Shown here piece after piece: positions 57,545 through 64,000 of a stretch of DNA of 64,000 nucleotides. The stretch is from Gonocerus acuteangulatus. Taxonomy: Eukaryota > Arthropoda > Insecta > Hemiptera > Coreidae. Both the position numbers and the translations under genes were made by a program. Each line of letters opens with the position of its first letter. Positions within the stretch are counted from its first letter, which is position 1. The notes beneath the pieces are model-generated. The model was not told the DNA's origin. It searched no databases and saw nothing but the letters and a program-made list of their open reading frames with translations. The DNA lies in NCBI GenBank assembly GCA_946811695.1, contig OX328132.1:56738044-56802043 (forward strand), read 5' to 3'.

Positions 57545-58619
57545 CTAACATTACTTTCCTATGTCGTTCTCGGAGTTTCTAGGCTACATTATAAAAATTA
57601 AGTCCATAATATACATGCACACATGTCTGCTAACACGATAGCCGCCATAAATTTTGCCTATTCGCGACGAAACCTAATGTATACCATACGTGGGAATATG
57701 GCCGTACTCGGCCCTCTCCAAGATTTGATCCGGCCCGCGAGGCATTTTTAAAAAAAAACAATTAAAAAAAATTATATTCACAACTTACTCACTCCAAATG
57801 AGGAAGATCGAGATAGGGTTTGTCGCTTGCTCCAGCGGAATCAAGGGAGCAAGCAAGCCGATTGTCTCATTAATTTCGTGAGTTTTTAATAATGGTGTAC
57901 CAATATTTTTCATATCATTTTGTTATTTAAAAAAATTGTATTACAATAACCTTATCGCATTATTTCATCTCTGAAATCTATCGCTAAAAATGATGAAAAC
58001 TACTTCAAGATCAGATGTTATTTTATTTTGAATGATCTACGCGCCCAGCGAACGTATTTGCAAACTAAAGTTTTGGTCAACTAAAGCTGACGGTATATGT
58101 TCATGCAAGCTAAACAGGTCAGTCTAAAATGTAGGTTTACTATGGACCCCAATTACTAATTAGCTCATCCCGGTGGTAATTCCTGTTGTAACGAAACTCA
58201 GTATATGTAGTGTGCATCTAAAGAGAATCATGTCTTGTAAATGTAAGATAAATAGGTCAGTCTAAAATGTAGGTTCACTCAGGACCCCAATTAGTAATAT
58301 GCTCATCCCGGTGGTAATTCCTGTTATAGAAACTCGGTAAATGTCTTATGTATCTAAAGAGAAAGATGTGTTTTGAATATAAACTAAATCAGTACATTAG
58401 AATTTGGGGTTTACTCAATATACGTTCGAATTGAATTGCTTGTTACTTCAACTCCAAGATGTACAGAGGTGTTGTATTATGTTCCTTCGTTGTTATCATT
58501 GTGAGATTTTCTCTTTTTACATGTGGACGCTTTTATTATTCATCATGATACACAACGCTCGGGTAAAGTTGAGTCAGCTGTTCATTAAAAATGTAAAAGA
58601 GCAACTCCTGCGTGACGGA
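57545..58619 (-). mobile_element. Helitron-like element with core repeats, copy D (older)
   Basis: On the minus strand it starts TCCGTCACGCAGGAGTTGC at 58619 with A as 5' flank. Two or three diverged core units (GTAGGTTxACTxxGGACCCC at 58131 and 58269, period 138 bp) and TCTGCTAACACGATAGC near 57625 match copies L and R. A GTGGGAATATGG...GGGAGCAAGC stretch (57690-57990) is foreign to L and R. The hairpin end near 57550 is degenerate. Same orientation as copy L. Confidence 0.65.
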
Positions 58620-59165
58620 TTTTTTTTCTTTCTTTTTTTAAACAATTCGAATGTTGCCCCATGCCCTCTAGGATCATGTCTAGCCCTTTGAAGAGCATCT
58701 TAACTAAGTGTATGACAAAAGTCGTACAGTACTCTTTTAGTTGAGTCAAAACTCTACTGGCACTAAACGAATTAAAGTACAAAAAGCCCATTTGAATGCG
58801 CACAATGAAAACTCTATTTCATTGAAAGGGTTGAAAATAAAGTTGGAAGATTGTTGTAATGAAATTACTATTGACTAGCCGTGGTCCCATTGAAGCAGCC
58901 TATGCATTAGGGATGGTTAGGGATGGCTTTAACAGGGAGGGGCTAATACATATGCAGATCCTAGCCAGACTTTAGCCTTAAGCCCTTATTCTTTTATACA
59001 AGCAGAAATTATTAAATCCTAGAGGGCTATTAAGGACTTTAACATTGTTTGATGGTGCTTTGGGTTAATGTTGGATAGGGCATGGAATAATATTAGCTAC
59101 AGGGGTTAGAGCGTTAAGCAAATTTTGGGTAAATACGAATTGGTTATAGCGGAACTTCCTGTGAA
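58620..59165. other. Unique DNA, no gene seen
   Basis: Nothing recognised. Confidence 0.4.
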
Positions 59166-59169
59166 CAGT

Positions 59170-60115
59170 ACTTAGAATATATGTAGCGGAGTTGAATAGA
59201 GCTAAGAATAAATATAGCTGAGTCGAATAGAGCTAAGAGTAAAATTAGATGAATTTAGTATGGCTAAGATTTAAAGTTGCTGTTGTTGAATACAGTTATA
59301 AATGAAATTATCTGTGTTGAATAGAGCTATGAATAAATATAGCTGAATTAAGTAGGCCTGAGATGTCTAGTATCTGTTGTTAAATACAGTTATAAATGAA
59401 ATTATCTGTGTTGAATAGAGCTTTGAATAAATATAGAAAATAAAATTGCTAAGATTCAAAATCGATGTCGTTGAATAATGGCATGAATAAAATTATATGT
59501 GTTGAATACAGCAAAGAATAAATATAGCTGAGTCAAATAAACGTAAGAATATAATTAGCTGAGTTTAATAGTGATATGAACTAAAGTAGCAGTGTTGAAT
59601 ACAGCTGTATTAATAAAAGAATATAGCTATTAATAGTATTAATTATTTTGAATACAGCTATGAATAAAAGTAGCCATGTTAATATGCTAAAAATAAAAGT
59701 AGCTGTGTTAACAGTGCTAAGAATAAATGTAGCGGAGTTGAATAGAGCTAAGAATAAATATAGCTGAGTCGAATAGAGCTAAGAATAAATATAGCTTAGT
59801 ATAATAGTGCTAAGATTTAAAAGTAGATGTTTTTAAATAAAGATATGAATAAATATAGCTGAGTTTGATAGCGCTATGATTTAAAGTAGCAGTGTTGAAT
59901 ATAGCTGTATGAATAAAAGAATATGTGTTAAATACAGCCATTAATAACATTAATTTTTTTGAATACAGGTATGAATAAAAGTAGCTTTGTTAATAATGCT
60001 AAGAATAAAAGTAGCTGTGTTAATAGAGCCATGAATAAAAGTAGCATTGTTGATTACAGCTATGAATAAATGAAGCTGAGTTTAATACAGTTATTAATAA
60101 AAGTAAAAAGTAAGT
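59170..60115. repeat. 31-bp minisatellite, nearly 1 kb
   Basis: Unit AATAGAGCTAAGAATAAATA, TAGCTGAGTTG (31 bp) with variants AAAGTAGCTGTGTT and TACAGCTATGAAT. Roughly 28 copies; scattered late units recur at 60600-60690. Confidence 0.9.
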
Positions 60116-61855
60116 AAAAAAAGAAGGTATATATTTCCTAGAAACTATCCCTTTCATGACATCTCAAATACACCAAATCCGACCTAAAAAAAGTTTTTCT
60201 GTCCAACGAAATTTTGCCCGACATAAGTTTAGGAATGGTTCATGGGAGGTATTTGCAATTTTGTCAGTATTTCTAACTAGAGTGGACTTTAAAACAAAAG
60301 CTTTAAATAGAAAAAAATATATGATATATAGAGTTTAAACAAAGTCACATATACTTGAGTTATTTGAAACGACAAACATGCTGTATCGTGCTTGCTAGAG
60401 GGGGCTCATAAACAGAGGGCTGAGGTATCCAGTCGGCTAAGTTTAAAATAACTATTAAATATAATATCTTTGGCCTTTCTTGCAAGTACCATAAAATTAA
60501 TGGATGTTTGTGGAATAGAATACAGCTACTCAGAAAGGAGTGCTAATTTTTATTTCTCTTATTTTTGGTTCGATGTTTTAACAAACGATGTTTGTATACA
60601 ATGCAGCCCGGCTAGCTGCGGGAACAAACGTAGCTGCGTTGAATTATGAAACGAATACAAGTGACCGCGTTGAATAAAAGTACAAAAAAATGCAGCCATT
60701 TGTAATAAAAAGTCGCCGATATATTACAATCCCTTTCTGGAGAGCAAAAATGCTGGACGAAGCCGGAAATGCTGCTGAAAAGCTTAGAAATAGTAGACTA
60801 CGAAACCTGACCACGTGAGTGCAATGTTCCATGTAGGCTTTGATGGTAATAAGGGGTTATTCAATTACAGTCCATGTTGGTCCGTACGGAATACCACTCC
60901 TATTACTACCACAAGAAGACTACAATAAACTACCAAGTACACAGTCATTGTGGAGATGCACCTCAAAGGCTAAGAAGACCTTTCTCTCTGTAGACGATTA
61001 ACACGGTAAAAACTCTTGTATATAATTTTTTTTCTGAAGGCCTTTGCATTAAAGTGAATGACCCCAAGATAAATCCGATGAGTGAGCAATAAATAATTTA
61101 AAATTCGTATTGGAGTGGCTTTTTGCACCTCCTAACGAATGGTAGGAGAGCTTTCGGTTCCTGCACCAAAACCAGGTTTCTTATCCATTTTGCATGTAAT
61201 AATGTATTTGTACAGAAATGTGTAGCGTTAAGATTTTAACAATTTTTAACTTAAATCCGGATTTGACTACCAGCCTTTAGAAGAAGCTATTCTTGACAAA
61301 ATAATGTTTCTAATCCCGCAATCATCTTCGTATATAGTAAGCAGTTTTCCTGTATATTTATGTTTTTACTTCGCAAAGACATTTAATAAGTACTAAATCA
61401 AAAAAGAAACGATCCTCGTCCAAAGTAAAACTATAAAAAAGAATAGCCAATTGGCGAAAAACCTATAGGCGATAAGTTGAAATAATAATATTTGAAGGAA
61501 TGTTGAGGTACCTAGGCCAGAAATATTTTATCTGCTCCGTTAGCCTAATTCCCGCTCGATATCGTAGCAATCAATCTCAGAGCACGTGATAAGGGTCACC
61601 ATGTCCACATGCATAAGGTAAAGATAGGAAATAATGTTCGATTGACAAATATTTTCGTGATGAGATGTGTTTTTTTTTAAAGCGTTTTTGTTTTTAATTT
61701 GTGACCAAATGACAAAATTGTACCTGTGCCACATGCCTGCGTGCTAATCTTGATAACCTATTTCAGGCCAATGACATTGCCTCAAAGGTTCTTTTTTCGT
61801 GACAGCATGACTAGAAATTATCGACAGGCATAACGAGATTGCGTACTGAAGAACG
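60116..61855. other. Unique DNA with remnants of the 31-bp repeat
   Basis: Degenerate AGCTGCGTTGAAT units at about 60610-60690. No supported gene. Confidence 0.4.
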
Positions 61856-61859
61856 TTCA

Positions 61860-62640
61860 GCCACACCATGTTTGCGGCCGGCTATCCACCTGGATGTCCT
61901 AACACAGCTTCGGCAGACTATCCAGCTTTAATTCGTCAATTCACAATACCGCAGGTGAAGCAAACTACTGACAGAGGCTTCTCCTGTACCCAATACCACA
62001 GCATCGGCCAGTTACCCGATTAGACGGCCTCTATATTCATTTACACACTCCCGTCCGGCCATCCATCTAGATGTTCGCAGTATTCAATACCACAGCTGAG
62101 ACTGGTTATATGCATATACGCTCTCTATATCCAATACTGCAGCTCCGGGCGTTCATCCACCAAGATTTCAATCGTGGTCAACGCCACAACTGTGGCCAAC
62201 TACTCATCTAGATTTCCCCATACCCAATAACCTCAGCTGAGGCTGGACGTCCCGTATATCCAATAGTATAGCTCAGGCCGTTTATCCACCAAGACTTCAT
62301 CCATTGTCAATACCGCAGCTGTGGCCAACTACTCATCTAGACTTCCCCATACCTAATACCACAGCTGAGGCTGGACGTCCCGTATATACAATAGTATAGC
62401 TCAGGCCGTTTATCCACCAAGACTTCAACCAATGTCAATATGCACAGCAGCGGCCAACTACTTCCTCAAACCCAATACCACAGCTGAGGCTGGGTATCCA
62501 CATAGATGTCCTCTATATCCAATACTACAGCTTCAGCCGTTCATCCACCGAGACTTCAACCATGGTCAATACTGCGGTCAACTACTCATCAAGACATCCT
62601 AACGCCACAGACGCGACCTGTTCAAATGCCAGCCAGGAGA
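61860..62640. repeat. 128-bp minisatellite
   Basis: GGACGTCCCGTATATCCAAT starts at 62245 and recurs at 62373 (128 bp). CCACAGCTGAGGCTGG, TTTATCCACCAAGACTTCA and GTGGCCAACTACTCATC recur at the same spacing, about five to six units, diverged at both ends. Confidence 0.88.
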
Positions 62641-64000
62641 GTGCATTTCTCTAAAATTAGAGATTTAAAAACGACGGTGAAAGCCGTGTAATGTAATGTA
62701 GAAAGGTTTATTAACTATTTCCCACGGATTTGAAGGAATAACTATTTCTAAAAGCCAAATGTTTACTTAATTAGGGAAATGTTTTATAAAAGCGGCCACA
62801 AAAACTTTCGAAGGAAACTTAGCTTGAAGAACTGAATCTTTTATGGATCCGATATAGGCTATATTGGAAGGGGTCAGGGTGACACCTACTCAAGTCTCAG
62901 AAATTCTTTATTAGTTCCTCGCTCAATCATTCACGTTCTTTAAGACCCAGATCGTCAGGAAAGATCGCGTAGGACGCTTTTTTCATTGCGACCATCCTGG
63001 GGTGGGGGAGGGGAGATGGTTATGCGTTCAAACTTACAAACAACTTCTGGTATAAACAACAAAGATATATACATTTTTTTGAAAGTCAAAATCACGTCTG
63101 TGATGCCATGCCTTAATATATTGTTTTTAATGGTACTTTTCTGAGCCAATGTTCTGAATGTTTTGTCCCTTTTAAGGTAAATGCTGTTTATTTGGGGGGG
63201 GGGCGACTAATATAGTAAACGAAAATGGAGCATGGATGTTGAATGGAACAGAAAAACGTGCAAAGTTTTATAGATAATGTAGGTCTCAGAAAAATAAAAC
63301 TGGAATGAAGAATTCGGACGCCAAATATCCCTGAAAATATAGGTTGATAATATTTGATGGAGTAAAATTGACGAAACTTTATGTATATCACCGAAAACAA
63401 ATAGAATATTATATTGAGCTACTATATTATTCACTTTATAAGTCTATAGAGCCCAGCTTAGCACAAGTCGACACCTCTATAAGTGACATGTCTGAAAGAT
63501 CTAAATAATTCAGAGCCCAAAACAATGGGATTTAGTGCGACATTGACTAGGTCTTTAATAAATAATAATGCAATAAATGAATACGTGATTAGGGCTTCGC
63601 GGGCTTTATTCACTGACAGCCTATTGCTATGATAATAAAATTGTTTTAAAAACCACGAGGCCAATAGAAATATCGAAAGGAGTTTCGGATAAAAAAAGGA
63701 AATTCTTTGTAGTGTATATTAGTGTATTTTTTAGAATCCTCCCCATTCTTGAGATACAAGGCGAGATGAGAGGGCTCTGATGAGAGTAAGGCCTCGGGTA
63801 CGATACGAGCGACAGAACGTTTAGCAGAATAGGGGCACTGGCTACGATACAGAGCGGCTGGGCAGTAATATCCAATAGTCTCCGTCATCGCATACTCCAA
63901 TATACGTTTTTTAGTTAAAATATTATTTTAAAAAAGTAATTACCACCAGAATGTGACCAAGATGTTTCCATTTAACACATTTTCACAGACTTCTGTGTGT
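62641..64000. other. Unique DNA, no gene seen
   Basis: A G run at 63195-63203. Overlapping short frames on the minus strand at 63188-63900 have no domain I recognise. Confidence 0.4.

Noticed and set aside
13690..62640. CRISPR-like array in the regular minisatellites
   Set aside because: Units are contiguous or near contiguous without unique spacers, and the sequence is eukaryotic.

Overview
The window looks like intergenic or intronic DNA from an animal with a repeat-rich, AT-rich genome. The cell lineage is eukaryotic: there are no operons or long ORFs, there are tRNA-derived SINEs with A and B boxes, a Jockey-type non-LTR retrotransposon, hAT-like MITEs, Helitron-like repeats, and many minisatellites and (TA)n tracts. 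The repeat set fits an arthropod or another invertebrate best, but the species cannot be read from the sequence. I found no host protein gene and no genuine tRNA, rRNA or CRISPR. The only convincing coding sequence is transposon-derived.

Layout. 0-10 kb: a G-rich tandem array, two copies of a 262-272 bp hAT-like MITE, one class A SINE, two class C SINEs, a degenerate array and a CT-rich array. 10-18 kb: a Helitron-like fragment, a decayed retrotransposon 3' end, a 174-bp array split by a class B SINE, a Helitron-like element with 143-145 bp core repeats (copy L), a palindromic MITE and a second 3' fragment of the same retrotransposon. 18-29 kb: mostly unique AT-rich DNA with minisatellites of 37, 35, ~150, 106 and 71 bp. 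30-39 kb: a fold-back element, an inverted twin of copy L (copy R), a class C SINE with a 59-nt poly-A, a 34-bp array, a further Helitron-like element and a second 71-bp array.

39.6-41.8 kb: a 5'-truncated non-LTR retrotransposon bounded by a perfect 13-bp target-site duplication. It holds RT, RNase H and a CCHC motif, with three frame breaks that each look like one lost base in a homopolymer. 42-49 kb: fold-back elements carrying hammerhead-like motifs, Helitron-like copies, class A, B and C SINEs. 50-64 kb: a 51-bp array, a third MITE nested in a class C SINE, more fold-backs, an 18-bp array, a third class A SINE, a third core-repeat Helitron-like copy, a 31-bp array and a 128-bp array.

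No genes act together here; the interacting parts are mobile elements nested in each other. The most interesting structures are (1) a Helitron-like non-autonomous family with shared ends (5' TCC... and a 3' hairpin then CTAA) but exchangeable interiors, and (2) inverted-repeat elements whose arms carry CTGANGA / short stem / GAAAC motifs like a hammerhead ribozyme core. About fifteen unrelated minisatellite arrays in 64 kb is also unusual. All periods, boundaries and duplications were read by eye from the sequence; no alignment or database search was possible.
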